Assembly (NCBI GenBank): GCA_964034945.1
Contig: OZ035963.1
Span: 48,253,032-48,317,031 of the forward strand
Length of the DNA: 64,000 bases
Source of the DNA: Chrysopilus asiliformis
Taxonomy: Eukaryota; Arthropoda; Insecta; Diptera; Rhagionidae
Reading direction: 5' to 3'
Notes under the pieces: generated by a model
What the model was told of the DNA's origin: nothing
The model's database searches: none
Seen by the model: the letters and a program-made list of their open reading frames with translations, nothing else
Part shown: piece by piece, positions 22,101 through 33,908 of the stretch
Layout of the letters: every line of letters begins with the position of its first letter
Numbering within the stretch: position 1 is the stretch's first letter
Program-made: the position numbers and the translations under genes

Positions 22101-23230
22101 AGTCTTATGTACAACACGCTGCGACTGTAAGTTGTGGCAATCTCTATATTCTTTAGATCAACTGAAAAAAAGACTTCACACGAAGTTCCCCTATTTCCTC
22201 TAATCGGGAATAGTGCCATAAAACGAGGGATGAAAGGAGCCAGAATTGTGCTTCTTTTGAATACTGAATATAGTGCTGATTCACACAACTACCACGGTTT
22301 ACTACATTTCAATTCGGCGGGTTTTTTTTCCCTTGCAACAGTATCCGAAACTTCCCCTATTTTGTGCGAAAAAAAAGATCACCACCACTTTGGATTTTCT
22401 GCAAGTTTTTCCGTTCATCTCGAACACAGGAAAAATCTTCCTTTTTTCGCTGCTGTTTCTTTCTGCTATTTTTTTTTTAAAAGTCTACACTACAAATGCT
22501 AGTTAGTAGATGGCTCTTGTGGAAGTTCTTTTTGCCATAAATAGTAAAAGAAGCTACATTTTCCACCGAAAGGGAATACTCGTATAAATGGACCAAAAAG
22601 CAAGGAAAAAAATATATCTGGGATAAGTTTTTCTGTCGAAACATATTTTATAGGTGTGAAAAATATCAGAATTTGCTGCGGATGGGAATGCTTTTCTACA
22701 GAAGATCGCTTTTCAAAGAAAATTGTGAAAAAGTATATAAAAAATGTATTTCAAAAACATCGGTGGATAAATGAATAAAAAAGGATGTTAATATACCGAT
22801 TCTGCCTGATAGACGAGGAAAAATTCAGAAAAAAAAACAAATTAGTTCGTGTTTCTTTAAAAATGGGTTTGAAATTTCAAATTAAAGAATTTGATTAACT
22901 CATTTTCACTGAGTAACTGAAAGGTTTTTAAATCCACCTTTTTTTCTACTCAATTCAAACGAATGTCTATTTTTTCTGTTAATCCTTTAAATCAAAACCT
23001 GGACGAAGAAAAAATTGGAAAAAACCCTTTGTAACAATTCATACTTTATAAAGAGTTCACTTAACGGAACCAAATTCCACAGAGTATTTGAGCTTAGGAA
23101 GAGTAGAAGTTATTTTCTTCTTTAAATTCCAAGTTTTTTACGATAGTTTTAAGTTAAAACACTATTGCAAGATCTTATACAAACTTCTAAACAACTGCAA
23201 GTAAAGTAAAGTTGCTTCACAGGCTTAGTA
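19142..23230. other. no gene recognised; purine-rich patches and a C-tract
   Basis: Several purine-rich patches (19830-20600) produce overlapping short frames on both strands that I judge to be chance. A run of 17 C lies at 21352-21368. The GC content and openness around 21250-22500 are slightly higher than average, but I could not assemble a convincing exon. Confidence 0.4.
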
Positions 23231-23330
23231 ATACGGCTTGGTGCTAACGACACTATCAGCCTAAACTGCTATCACGGCCTTTGCTATTGACGGGTATCAA
23301 TAGCACCTTACAAATGTTGCAATTTATTCA
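23231..23330 (+). repeat. SINE fragment, internal part
   Basis: CTTGGTGCTAACGACACTATCAGCC through CTTACAAATGTTGCAATTTA matches the middle of the SINEs at 17626 and 59787. Head and tail are missing and divergence is higher. Confidence 0.8.
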
Positions 23331-23399
23331 TGTTCATGTTACGGCAATACTAAACTCTGTGAAAAAGTGTGATGAGCAGAGATTCTAAACAGCCTAAAA

Positions 23400-23432
23400 T
23401 TCGTATCACGTATTTTATGGACAGCCACTACG
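23400..23432 (-). repeat. CTGTCCATAAAA MITE end fragment
   Basis: ATCACGTATTTTATGGACAG is the inverted end of the family represented at 5705-5847. No partner end seen nearby. Confidence 0.6.
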
Positions 23433-23584
23433 TCCGCGCAGCAGAAATGAAAAGACATTACAAAATAACAATTCAGAAGGTCCAATACCGTTTTGGGATG
23501 AAATTCCATAGAGAAGATAAGAGCTTTTTAACAACAATATCCTAATTAGGACGATTCAACGATACTAACAGAATTTTTTTTACA

Positions 23585-23690
23585 CTCGAGTTAACTCGAG
23601 CAGAATCGAAATTTCAAAAAACTCTTGACGAAAAATTGTGCAATTAAGTCAAAACACTCTTGACGGAAAATTCTGCAATTAAGTGTCCCG
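23585..23690. repeat. 16-bp palindrome and a 35-bp tandem duplication
   Basis: CTCGAGTTAACTCGAG is a perfect palindrome at 23585-23600. It is followed by two tandem copies of a unit of about 35 bp containing CTCTTGACG(G)AAAATT and TGCAATTAAGT. Confidence 0.8.
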
Positions 23691-24075
23691 AAACGGTTAT
23701 AAAAGTAAATTTTTCGGAAATTATTTACTATCTCGGATACAATATAAAAGTTTATTTATTGTTTTGAGAGCCACTGTAGCTTTTTTTACTCATGTGATAT
23801 TTGATCCTTATTAAAAGACTCAAAATCAAAAATAAAATCTATATTTCCCCATATTTTGTAGCTCCTTTATTTGAAAACCCCCCATACGGTCGATGCTTCG
23901 CTTGTAAGATTTTAACAAAATAGCGTCATATGTCCGCCATTTTGTTTTGTCCTGTTTTCGAATTACGGCGGTTTGACTATTTTTTCTAAACCATTTCAGT
24001 TAAGATCTCACACGGTGAGTACTTAGTATAATTAATTTAGAGAAGATGGCTCCTAACAGTCGTCATTTTGTTTTT

Positions 24076-24600
24076 ATACTCTATATGATGTATCATGTAG
24101 GAGTATATTAGATTTAGTATATCGTTTGTAACGCATCGAACACAAAAATGTGGTTCATTGGGGTGTTAGGAAAGACAAAAGATTTTTATATCCGCGTATC
24201 CGTCCATCTGTTTGCCGTCTGTCTGTTCGTTTGACCGTCTGTCCGTGCGTGAACATCATAACTTTCGAAAGAATTGAGCTACAGACTTGAAATTTTGTAC
24301 AGTTCCGTTTCTCGTAAAGGGCTAGGCCAAGTTCTTGAACGGGCAAAATTGGATCATTTTTTCCTCCTCCATACAAACGAAACAGTGGTTCACAATTTTC
24401 TCTAAAACAATTTTCTCTAAATAAAGGTGAAATGTGTTTAGAATAGGATTCTACATATCTTATCCATACATCAAAATCCAATGAGATCGCTCCTTTCCCC
24501 CTATCCTATACAAATGGACTTTTTTTTAAATAAACATTTTGTCTGTCATCATATAGATTGGCCCCAGGCAATTGTAGCTTTTCTTATGTTTCTTATGTAT
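24076..24600 (+). repeat. dispersed repeat with TCCG/TCTG core, copy 2
   Basis: TATACTCTATATGATGTATC at the start, GTTTGTAACGCATCGAAC, a short TCCGTC/TCTG core (24195-24250), AACTTTCGAAAGAATTGAGC and the end AATTGTAGCTTTTCTTATG match copy 1. It retains the uninterrupted sequence at the position where copy 1 has the hAT relic. Confidence 0.8.
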
Positions 24601-26275
24601 CGGGCGTGTTTAAAAGTTCAAATCAATTGAGAAGTAGGTAAAAAAAATACTTGTAATTTTTACATGACTTCAAACCTCAAAACTCAACAATTTTAATGTC
24701 AAAATTCGGCGAAATTTACAGAATTTCAAACCAAAACAATAAAATTCTCATTTCAGATTTCTCTCAGTGTAATTAGTAACGTACACTAAAATGTTAAAAT
24801 TACTTTCAAAATCTTAGAAAATTAGGTACGGCAACTCCCAGATGAAACCGATTAAAGTAAATATTTTAAAAGTCATTAGTTTGAAGAACAGAAATTAACC
24901 TACAAATTAAGAACTAAATTAAGTGGAAAAACGTGTGACAGTCATCATAATCGCCAGAACATCATTAACACCAAACAGAACAGAATTTTCATTTTCATCT
25001 CGATTCGATTGGATGCAGGCGCCAACAGACACATCCACAGCATCCACCTTCGAAATAGTCCAAGTGGCAATGAAACCCATCCAGTGGTATTTCTAGTTCT
25101 ACCCTGAAAAAAAAATAAAAAAAAAAAGTTTAGTCCGGAAAAGCGAGAAGCTCTTTTTCTGGATGATTCTTCGTAAGTCTGGAATGAATCTTTTTACCCA
25201 TTTTCAAAACGCAATTTCTTCCGCTTCCACCCTCCCCCTCCGTGAATAGAAACAAGAGAACGGGGATAAACGGAGCTATTACTGTGGTTCACATTATGCG
25301 ACCTGCCAATAACAGAAAATTCACACCTTCCTTGTATGCGCACTGAAACGTTCATCTGTGACTGGGCGTCCAATTCCATTCAACACTTTGTTGACCATCC
25401 ATCCGTCCACTCGCCGGATACCCAATTCGCTTGGACTCAGAAACGACCCGATTCACTCTACATCGCCGACCCTAGACTCGCCACCCACCCGCGGTCATGG
25501 TCATCGCAAGTCGCAAGTGCCACGAATTATTTCTTCGTCATTTTCTTTTATCACTTCTTCAGGTTTTTCTTCGTTATTCTTCTATTCTTCATACCTATCG
25601 ACTGTCCCTTGTGAATGCCACAGTACATGTTCAGAAAACGAAGCTTTTTTTCTATTTATTACTAGTACACTTTGATATAAAAAGCTTTCGACTTTTTTAT
25701 TTAATCACGACGTTTGATGTAAGTCCATCCCCTCTTTTTTTCGATATTTCGGTCTCTGTCGCGTTTTATATGGGAAAATCTATTGAAAAGATAAAAAAAT
25801 CACAATCAAAGCGAAACTCTCACACATCAAGAATTACTTGAAGGCAATAGAAAGAGATAAAACTATGTTATCGATAATTGAAAATCCAATAAATTTCGAT
25901 TGAAACCTGCCCCATTTGCTGCAAGGCCGTCGGCCGGTTAATCGAAGTTCGGATGATATTGGAAAGTGATTGAACTTATGACGTTGATATTAAAAGCTGA
26001 AAATGTTATTTCCCAAACATTTTTATTATTACCTTTTTTTACATAAGTTTTTAAAATTAGGGATATCTATAAAATGCGTCACATTAATTTCCGCCGTTTC
26101 AGGCCCCTCTCATCTGCATGAAACATTTCAGCGATTTTTAACACCGTCACAAACTGCTTTCCTCTACAGTATTTAGTTTGGGGAAAAATATGTAAAAAAT
26201 GATATTTTTTTAAATATCTCAAGAACCGTTAAAGATACGTAAAAACTGTTAGAAGAAAAAATGTGGAAAATTTTA
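24601..26275. other. no gene recognised
   Basis: Short frames only. The segment 26200-26275, with GAACCGTTAAAGATACGTAA, recurs inverted next to another Helitron near 48120-48188 and degenerate at 26825-26890, so it belongs to a repeat into which Helitrons inserted. Confidence 0.45.
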
Positions 26276-26742
26276 TCATATGAGTTGGTGTCTGCCTGTC
26301 TGTCTGTCTGTTCCTCTTTCACGCAAAAACGGCTGAACCGATTGACTTGAAATTTGGCATGAGTGTCTGTGGTAGTTCTGGTTCCAACATAGGCATACGG
26401 AAAAGAAGCGCGAGGGGTGGGGGGAGTAAGGGGAGGGGGTAAAGTGATTTCGAAACTTAGTTTTTGCGCTATGTTACTCTTTCGCGGGGAAACTACTGAA
26501 CCGATTGGCCTGAAATTTGGAATAGATGTTCGTCGGGGATCCAGCCCCAACATAGACCCATAGTAGCCCGAGAGGTGGGGGAGTAAGGGGAGGGGGTAAA
26601 GGGATCTCGAAACTTAGCTCTTCCTCTATGTTACCCTTTCGCGGGGAAACTGCCGAGACGATTGGCCTGAAGTTCAACTCCAACATAGACCATAAAAAAA
26701 TTGAAAAAACTTAACCCGGCAACGACGGGTATGCAAGCTAGT
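26276..26742 (+). mobile_element. non-autonomous Helitron, two-module form
   Basis: Begins TCATATGAGTTGGTG after A and ends ACCCGGCAACGACGGGT, ATGCAAG, CTAGT before T: a 5-bp-stem hairpin seven bases upstream of CTAGT, and insertion between A and T with no duplication, as expected for Helitrons. The interior carries two tandem modules beginning CTCTTTCACG/CTCTTTCGCG. No Rep/helicase. Its frames are repeat artefacts. Confidence 0.9.
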
Positions 26743-27259
26743 TTCCTATAAATTTTGTTATATGAATTTTTTAATAAAAGTCCATTATTTTCGAGATTTT
26801 TTCAAAAATCCAAATTTTTTTCAAATATATTGAGAACAGTTAGAGATACAAAAAAACCGTTAAAGCATAAAATGTAGAAAATTTTCTATCCTTTAAATTT
26901 TGTTATATTCATTTTTTCCAAAAAGCGCGTAAATTTCGAGAAATTTAAAAAAACGGTATTTTTTCAAAAAAATAATGTATGGCTGGTACCCGTTGTAGCT
27001 ACCCTTACTTTTCCAAGAGTTGACAGATAGCTGTACAATTTTCGTAAAATTGTTTTACAAAAAATTTCAAATCGCTAGATCAACGCGATCTCGAGTTATT
27101 TAAGATAGATACAACGGACAGGCCAACAGACAGGCCGACAGACAAATGCACGTACATCTTCATAATTTTGTCTGAAACGGATTTCGTACTGATCAGAAAT
27201 TTTCCATCTCCAGCCGTTCTCGAGTCGGTCACCGTCATTAATACAATACTTTCCCTACA
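26743..27259. other. AT-rich repeat flank
   Basis: Includes a second copy of the GAGAACAGTTAGAGATAC / CCGTTAAAGCATAAAATG repeat seen before the Helitron, and a stretch with ACAGACAGGCCGACAGACA at 27125-27145. No coding sequence recognised. Confidence 0.5.
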
Positions 27260-27261
27260 TA

Positions 27262-27291
27262 ACACATGGATCAATAAGTCCCGAGACTAAC
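27262..27291 (+). repeat. left TIR of mariner
   Basis: Thirty bases that are the exact reverse complement of 28525-28554. They are preceded by TA at 27260-27261. The match ends at the next base (C at 27292 against A expected). Confidence 0.96.
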
Positions 27292-27440
27292 CCAGAGATG
27301 ACGCTCGTAGTAAACCAGTAACCACGTCTTTCTAGAGTACTAACCTTTGCTTGAAACGTGTCAAAATTTTAAGTCGATCGGACCAGAAACAGCTGAGTTA
27401 TCGAGGTTGGAGTAAAGTCGTTTTGTAGTTTGTTTAAAAA

Positions 27441-28490
27441 ATGGAAAAAACCGAGTTTCGTGTTCTGATAAAACATTGTTTTTTAATGGGTAAAAACACC
27501 GTGCAAGCGAAACAATGGATTGAAAAATGTTACCCGGACTCTTGTCCATCAAAAGCAACGATTTGTCGGTGGTTTGCCGAGTTTAAACGTGGTCGTACCG
27601 ACACAAATGACGCGGAACGCTCGGGTAGACCTGTGGAAGCCGTTACACCGGAAAATGTGAGTGAAGTGACAAAAATTATAATGAAAGATCGTAAAGTGAA
27701 GCTCCGTGAGATTGCTGAGATAACACAGATATCATATGGAAGTGCATTTACTATCCTTCATGAAAAATTGAGCATGAAAAAGGTTTTTTCCAAGTGGGTG
27801 CCGCGATTGCTTTCGATGGAACAAAAACAGCAACGAGTCGATGATTCAGAAAGCTGTTTATCGCTATTTACTCGCAATAAAAAAGATTTCTTGCGTCGTT
27901 ACGTGTCCATGGACGAAACATGGATACATCACTACACTCCAGAGTCGAAGCGGCAGTCATCTGAGTGGCGCACAGCTGGCGAAAGCCGTCCGAAGCGTCC
28001 GAAAACGCAGCAGTCAGCTGGCAAAGTCATGGCGTCAGTTTTTTGGGATACGCATGGCGTGATTTTCATTGACTACCTCGAAAAAGGTAAATCGATCAAC
28101 AGTGATTATTATATTGACTTGCTGGTGCGTTTGAAGGAGGAAATCGCAAAAAAACGACCGCACATGCAGAGAAAAAAAATCCTTTTTCACCAAGACAATG
28201 CACCCTGCCACAAGTCGATGAAAACAATGGCAAAATTGAACGAATTGGGCTTTCATCTGCTTCCCCACCCCCCATACTCGCCAGATTTAGCCCCCAGTGA
28301 CTACTGGCTCTTTGCTGATCTTAAAAAAATGCTCCAGGGAAAAAGATTTGGCTCAAATGAGGAGGTCATCGCTGAAACTGAAGCTTATTTTGAAGCGAAA
28401 GATAATTTTTTTTATAAACATGGTATTGAAAAATTGGAAAAGCGTTGGAACGATTGTATCACCCTAAAAGGTGATTATATTGATGAATAA
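27441..28490 (+). CDS. mariner transposase (DD34D), intact, 349 aa
   Basis: This encodes a cut-and-paste DNA transposase that would bind the flanking 30-bp TIRs in the nucleus and integrate at TA. The ATG at 27441 gives 349 residues, against 348 in Himar1. The N-terminal half carries the paired helix-turn-helix region, with GRTDTNDAERSGRP around residues 51-64. The linker motif appears as WVPRLL near 119-124. The catalytic half has MDET (D158), HQDN (D252) and SPDLAPSDYW (D282 and D287). D252 and D287 are separated by 34 residues, the mariner DD34D spacing. The motifs RYVSMDETWIHHYTPES and FHQDNAPCHKS are typical of irritans-subfamily mariners. There is no frameshift or premature stop. Whether it is expressed cannot be seen. 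Confidence 0.97.
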   Translation: MEKTEFRVLIKHCFLMGKNTVQAKQWIEKCYPDSCPSKATICRWFAEFKRGRTDTNDAERSGRPVEAVTPENVSEVTKIIMKDRKVKLREIAEITQISYGSAFTILHEKLSMKKVFSKWVPRLLSMEQKQQRVDDSESCLSLFTRNKKDFLRRYVSMDETWIHHYTPESKRQSSEWRTAGESRPKRPKTQQSAGKVMASVFWDTHGVIFIDYLEKGKSINSDYYIDLLVRLKEEIAKKRPHMQRKKILFHQDNAPCHKSMKTMAKLNELGFHLLPHPPYSPDLAPSDYWLFADLKKMLQGKRFGSNEEVIAETEAYFEAKDNFFYKHGIEKLEKRWNDCITLKGDYIDE

Positions 28491-28524
28491 AAAAAAATTT
28501 GGCAAAAAAAATGTTGTTTTCATT

Positions 28525-28554
28525 GTTAGTCTCGGGACTTATTGATCCATGTGT
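28525..28554 (-). repeat. right TIR of mariner
   Basis: Thirty bases, the exact reverse complement of the left terminus, followed by TA at 28555-28556. They lie 34 bp after the transposase stop codon. Confidence 0.96.
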
Positions 28555-28756
28555 TAGAAGAAGAAAGTAAAAATTTGTAACCATTTTTCGTTCCTGCTGT
28601 GCGTAATTCTAGTTTTACCTAGATTGCGAGAATTTCGAAATTTATAAGTTTATGTTGCAACCCATCAGCAGCAGATGTCGCGGTAGTAGCTTAAATTAAG
28701 CGTGTCGATAGCACGTACTACTCGTGTTGAACTTTAAGTGTCTAACTCGATTTGTA

Positions 28757-28869
28757 CCCGAGTTATTGTTTTTTCCCCGAGTTATTGTTCCCGAGTTATT
28801 GTTCCCGAGTTATTGTTCCCGATTTATTGTTCCCGAGTTATTGTTCCCGAGTTATTGTTCCCGAGTTAT
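28757..28869. repeat. 14-bp minisatellite
   Basis: About eight units of CCCGAGTTATTGTT, the first separated by a slightly longer spacer and one with GATTTATT. It starts about 200 bp after the mariner. The apparent repeated peptide in this frame is a by-product. Confidence 0.93.
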
Positions 28870-29135
28870 ACTGACAAGTCGAATATAAAAAAATTAAAAT
28901 TACTCGTCTTACTACGCGTTGTTAGCTTTTCTCCGACCATTGAACCGATTACATATGACGGGCCTCAATTTGGTGTTTCGATATTATAGCCTTTTTTAGG
29001 TAATTTGGATCCCCTAAATCCGAATCTGGTAGTGGTTTTCCAAAAACATCACTCTATGCTCCACAATGAATATCTCACAACATTAGAGCTGATCCAGCCA
29101 AACCACTGCCAAATCTGAAATCAGCGACACCCAAT

Positions 29136-29527
29136 CAGCGATGTCCCCCTACTACAATTGTAGTAAATCTACTACTATTTTCGCCTTCAAAAGCCTTAGT
29201 CCGTAGTAAATCAGATCTACTACTATTTTTTGTAAAATACATGAATCAACCCAAAAATTGTATTATACATGTTAAATGTAAAAGCTTCTAACGAAATTAA
29301 ATATGAGGCAGCCAATGCAAAAGAAGTTTTACTACAGCAAGTTTTGAATTGATAGAATTTTGGTATTATGAATGATAAAGCTATTTAGCTTTAGTTATAC
29401 AAATTGGTATATCGGCATAGGTAGAAAAGGGTTTTTTTTTTTTGAAAATCTGCTACTATTAGTATCAATCTACTACTATTTTTGGTCCAATTTACTTCCC
29501 TCCTAAGGCAAATTGGTGCCATTCCTG
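29136..29527. mobile_element. hAT MITE (TAGTAGAT family), copy 1
   Basis: Ends CAGCGATGTCCCC and GGTGCCATTCCTG (imperfect CAG...CTG inverted ends), with perfect 8-bp duplications CACCCAAT at 29128-29135 and 29528-29535. The interior has repeated TACTACTATTTT / GTAGTAAAT words. No transposase. The second copy is 35603-35945 in opposite orientation. Confidence 0.95.
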
Positions 29528-29535
29528 CACCCAAT

Positions 29536-32500
29536 CACCCAAAAATAACTCCAATATACCTATACCTCAGCAAAGTGTGGTTTCACCGGCCTATATATTC
29601 TGTGGCGTAGCAAGGATTGGTGGTGCCCAGGCTGGTTGTTAAAATTTGCCACCCTCAAGTTTTTCGCCTCAGAAATTTTTTTGAATTTTTCACACCCACA
29701 ATTTCTTACCCTTCTTCCCGTTGGCCCTTACTTTGCTACGCTACCGTATTGGTTGCCCAAAAAACATCTTGAAAATTCGTGTTTTTTTTTTTTTGGATTA
29801 TTTTTCAATTTTTTTTAACTAAACAAAGAGTAAAAAAATTAGCAAAAAATCTCTATCTTTAAAAACCAAAAAAGGGTCTGCTAAAAGCAGCTTCCGAGAG
29901 AGCAGTCTGCATTCCACAATTAACTAATAATCACCGTCAAAAACCTTTTTCGCGGGCCTCTACCTCACACCCCGATAAAAATGTTATTTTTTTTTTTATC
30001 GAAAATGGTTTAAAAATATCGACAAAATCGTAAAGGCCGAGCTTTTATATAAATTACATAACTTTTCCATACTCAAAATTTCCTTTTGGTCGCTTATTTA
30101 CAGCAAGAATTTTTTTTTCAATAAAATTTAAAAGAAATAATTTCTTTAAATAATATCAGATCAGGTATGAGTGCTTGCCTTGGATTTTCTAAACATTTTC
30201 TAACTTTCAAAAAAAAAACTCGTATAACTCTTTTTCTTATTGCATCAAAAGAAGCAAGTTTTTCTTCTCATGCTTTTCTTAACTCCAACTTCTTAAATGC
30301 AACAAGAAGCCACCTTTCTATATGTGTATATTGCCATCTACATTTCTTCTCTGATGGATCATTCAACTCTCACGGAATTGCTCCACCGATGGAGCAGAAG
30401 TTCAGTTCGCTTGCTCAACAAGAACATTGTCAATGGTTTCGTTCATTTCGTTCGAATTCAGTGTATTTCTCTCTATATTGGAGCTTCTTTTTCAATACAA
30501 AAATGCTTTATAGATAGATTTTATGTGATTGGTTGGAGAGTAGATGGGGAGCAAACTCAATGCCACCAACACACCGACGAAATGATTCTCTGTCTCGCCA
30601 TTGCCATCCGGACATTTATGTCGATGATATGAACATACATTCAAAGTATCGGAGGTTTAATATTTTTTATTTTATTTTATTTTTCTCCAGTGTGTGCATA
30701 CAAAAGCACGTGCATGCATACATACATATATGGGTTTCCAATAGGGAAAAAAGAGCTTTCCCACGAAGCTCGTTTTTGCTGCCATCCATTGGAATGGGGG
30801 GTGGACTAGGGTTCCAACCCCTTAATCGCCACCGCGCTGCTTAATAGAACTGATGGAATTCATTGTGTGAGGCTGGGGTGGTACGACTGCTGCGGCTGAT
30901 GTGAATGCCGTTGGGGCGGTTATTTGAGGGTGGTTGAATGGAATGGCAGTTTGAGTTGGAGCTGATATGGAGAGTGTTTTCTCAGGCTTCGATTTTTTTA
31001 TTCGATAAATTTTTATTGTGTGCGGCATCACATCAATACGAAAAAGTCGGAGGAGACGCTATAAAGCGAAAGATTCCGGTTGTTTCGCTCTTTTGTGCAA
31101 TCTCGATCGGATTCTGTATGGAGTTTTTTTTAGTACGGGGCGGCGTGGAGCGAAATGTGGAGTACACCACCACCACATGTATGCGGAAAACCTGCTTTAA
31201 CGATACGACACATCGAACCAAAGCGAAAAGACCTCGCAATATGGATGATCATTATTATGCTGACGGTTCCAATGTATTGGAAATTTTGTATATGTCGCCC
31301 CCACCCACTTCGATTCGATTGGGCGGAGCAGATGTGTACGACGGTGGCCCCCCTTTTCTTACAAACAAACAAAATAAAAACGTAAAAAAAAATAATACCC
31401 TCAAGTAAAATGAATAAACTCGATAAAAAAACGCAGGCGAAGTCGATCGAATCGATGTTGTGTAGGTAGCCAATACCTATGTATGAGTTTTCGAATTATT
31501 CCCATTTTTATGCACACCAATCCACAGGGATCCGATCCAATCCTAATGACGACGACAAATAATTCAGTCCTTTTTCCAATCAAAATCATCTATACATCGA
31601 TGGCTTTTCTATATTTTCGATCCAAGTATATAATGGGGATGATTCTCGGGCTCCCCAATCGTTTTAACCTTTTTCAGCTTTTCCCACCCCTTACAACCGT
31701 AAGGATCGGAAGGGCTGGCAGGGCAGACACAGTCAAGGGTTCACACCGCTGCTTTCAGGACCGATTCGTTCGATTTTGTACATAAAGTCCTTGCCTAGGT
31801 ACTTCTCACGATGCAGCCAACTATGGATGCCACGGGCGCAAGGCGTTTCTTATCTATGTACGTATGTAGCCATGAGAAGTGCAAAAAAATAAAGTGAAAT
31901 ATTACATAAAATTCAATATATAAACGTGTCAATGAAAAAAGCAATAAAAAAAACTGTCGATAGGACAGCACTTTTTTTTCCTTGCACTCGGCAACGCCTC
32001 TCTATCACACATTGACACTATTTAAATATAAAAAAAAAGATTTTTTGAAACAGAATATTACCTTATTGTCGATTTTTTCGTTTGCATTAACGATGAAATC
32101 ATGTACAAAAAATATTTTGAGGGGTTGGGGGATGGTGTCGATACGTTTTATACTTTTCTTATCTTATCAAATGTTTGATAAAATGACGACTGAATTTTAT
32201 AACCCATTGTTTAAAGCTTACATTCACCTCATGCATTAATAATTATTCACTAATAATTTTCTTTTTTTTCTATTTTCATTTCAGGTAAGCATCGTTAATA
32301 TATAAAGCCGTTCCTCTATTCTTGGAAATTACGTTAATATAAATTCGTTGACTTTTATATCGATTTAATATTAAAGAAGCTCGTATTAAAGAAGTACAAA
32401 ACTGAAGACTTGTGAAAATTATGAAGAAGATGGAAATTCTTCTCCAGTGGCAGGTAATTAATCAAAGTTTAAGGCGGCGAGCATAAATCCTGAAAATATC

Positions 32501-32610
32501 AACCTTGGGAATTTCCCTTGCAAAAAACCAAACAGAACCACAATTTATGTAAAATCTTTAAAATGGCTATAAAATTTTTTATCACTCTATCTGACATTGT
32601 TGTTGAGGTA
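29536..32610. other. no gene or element recognised
   Basis: The stretch at 30160-31800 is less AT-rich and has overlapping frames on both strands. I could not find a frame with recognisable domains, so I do not call exons. A partly purine-rich segment lies near 30730-30960. Confidence 0.35.
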
Positions 32611-33194
32611 CACTCACAAAAATTGAGTCAAACTCGTCGACATTCGTACACTCAGAAAAATTGAGGCTAACTCGACGACCTACATACGGCGTAATTGGCC
32701 CCGGGCAGTCGCGCGTTCGCCTGCATGTGGGCAAGTAAAACTGAGTTGACCTGTGGTCGGAGAAATTCTGAAATTAAGCCACCAGCAGGTGAAGTAGGGC
32801 ATTGGGAGCTGCACGAGTTGACCTTAGATATGTTAACTCTGACCGCTAGCTGGTTTACAGAAACCTCTGTAAGGTCAGAGTTAACCTGACAAAAAGTTGA
32901 CCTGGACATTTTTCTGAGTGTACGGCATAATTGGCTTCCTGCAGGAAAATTTAGCCTATGGCAAACGTCCGTTCACTTGCATTAGGTAAAAAAGGGCCAA
33001 CCTGTGACGGCAGAAATTCAAAAATTAAACCTAAAATAGCAAGTAAAGTAGGACGTTAGGACCTGCACGAGTTGACCTGAGATAGGTATATCGAGGTTGT
33101 TATGTTATATAATGGATAACTTCATCTGCCTACTACAGGCCAAATTTACGTGTCAAAAAGTTGACATGGACTAGTTTTATAATTTTTCTGAGTG
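32611..33194 (+). mobile_element. CACTCAG MITE, outer element of a nested pair
   Basis: Left end CACTCACAAAAATTGAG after TA (32609-32610), right end AATTTTTCTGAGTG before TA (33195-33196). The relative at 3275-3581 shows the uninterrupted order: GTCGACTTGCTTACGGTGAATTGG. Here that junction is split at its TA by a second MITE. Without the insert the element is about 310 bp. Confidence 0.92.
32649..32920 (+). mobile_element. CACTCAG MITE, inner 272-bp element
   Basis: TIRs CACTCAGAAAAAT, TA at 32647-32648 and 32921-32922. Same length as 9920-10191 and opposite orientation. It sits inside a longer relative with the same ends, so one subfamily was still moving after the other had landed. Confidence 0.95.
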
Positions 33195-33531
33195 TAGCGT
33201 CAGATTTAGTGGGCCCAATACTATTTCAACAATTTTTTTACTTCAATAATTACTCAATAATTTTTATACAACATCAAAAGTAGAATCACGCTTCACCTGG
33301 GACTGTGTAGTTTCTGATTTAAGCTCCATTCGGGTTAAAAAAATTACTGCGGCGCATATTTACTAATTAGTTTTCCGCGGATGTGATTGCATATTTCGTG
33401 TTTGTATATTTCATTCAGTATACTACATTTCGTGAAAATTGTCACAAAAAAATGTGGCAAACTGTACGAAAAAAGTTGCAGACATGGAAACAAACAGACT
33501 CCCAAAAAATTGAAAGATATTCTAAAATATT

Positions 33532-33908
33532 CACAGAACTATGTATATAACATAGAACAACTGTCACCATACAAAGCTCTGCTGAAAAATTGTCCCAAAA
33601 GTATTTCCCTCTTTATCGTACTTGAACGCATTCACTGAACTGTATAAGGTCGCGAAATTCAAATTTCGTTTGCCGCGAAATTCAAATTTCACAAGTTTCA
33701 GACTAACTTTAGGCGTCAAAAACGAACTTTAGGCGCAAACACCATTCCGAAAGTCTATTTCACGGTTTGACAGCTCACGGTTTAAACGAGACGGCTATAT
33801 TTATTTTCATACGGTTATCTTGCTCTTACTTGAGTCGTTTTGATACACTGAACTGTATTGAAATGGGACTATTTGAGACAGCAAATCGAGCGATCTAGTA
33901 TATCTATG
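33532..33908 (+). repeat. dispersed repeat, copy 1
   Basis: Shares with 56894-57229 a long, closely similar sequence from CACAGAACTAT through CTTGAACGCATTCACTGAAC to GATCTAGTATATCTATG. This copy carries an extra duplication of the CGCGAAATTCAAATTT word. No TIRs, no hairpin terminus, no recognised protein. Confidence 0.85.

Larger units (their letters stand above)
27262..28554 (+). mobile_element. complete mariner element, irritans-type, probably autonomous
   Basis: This is a 1293-bp Tc1/mariner-superfamily transposon. Perfect 30-bp terminal inverted repeats occupy 27262-27291 and 28525-28554, starting ACACATGGATCAATAAGTCC, and the element is bounded by TA at 27260-27261 and 28555-28556, the canonical mariner target duplication. 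A single uninterrupted transposase frame fills the interior. Element length, TIR length and the AAGTCC core of the TIR fit the irritans subfamily (Himar1 is about 1.29 kb). Identical TIRs plus an undamaged frame imply recent insertion and possible present activity. Recent activity is inference; the structure is read directly from the sequence. Confidence 0.97.

Noticed and set aside
27361..28268. Other-frame ORFs over the mariner (for example 27841-28062 plus, 28035-28268 minus)
   Set aside because: Shadows of the transposase reading frame.
30938..31408. 156-codon open frame in a less AT-rich patch
   Set aside because: Several frames on both strands are open over the same span, there is no recognisable domain, and I found no supported splice signals.
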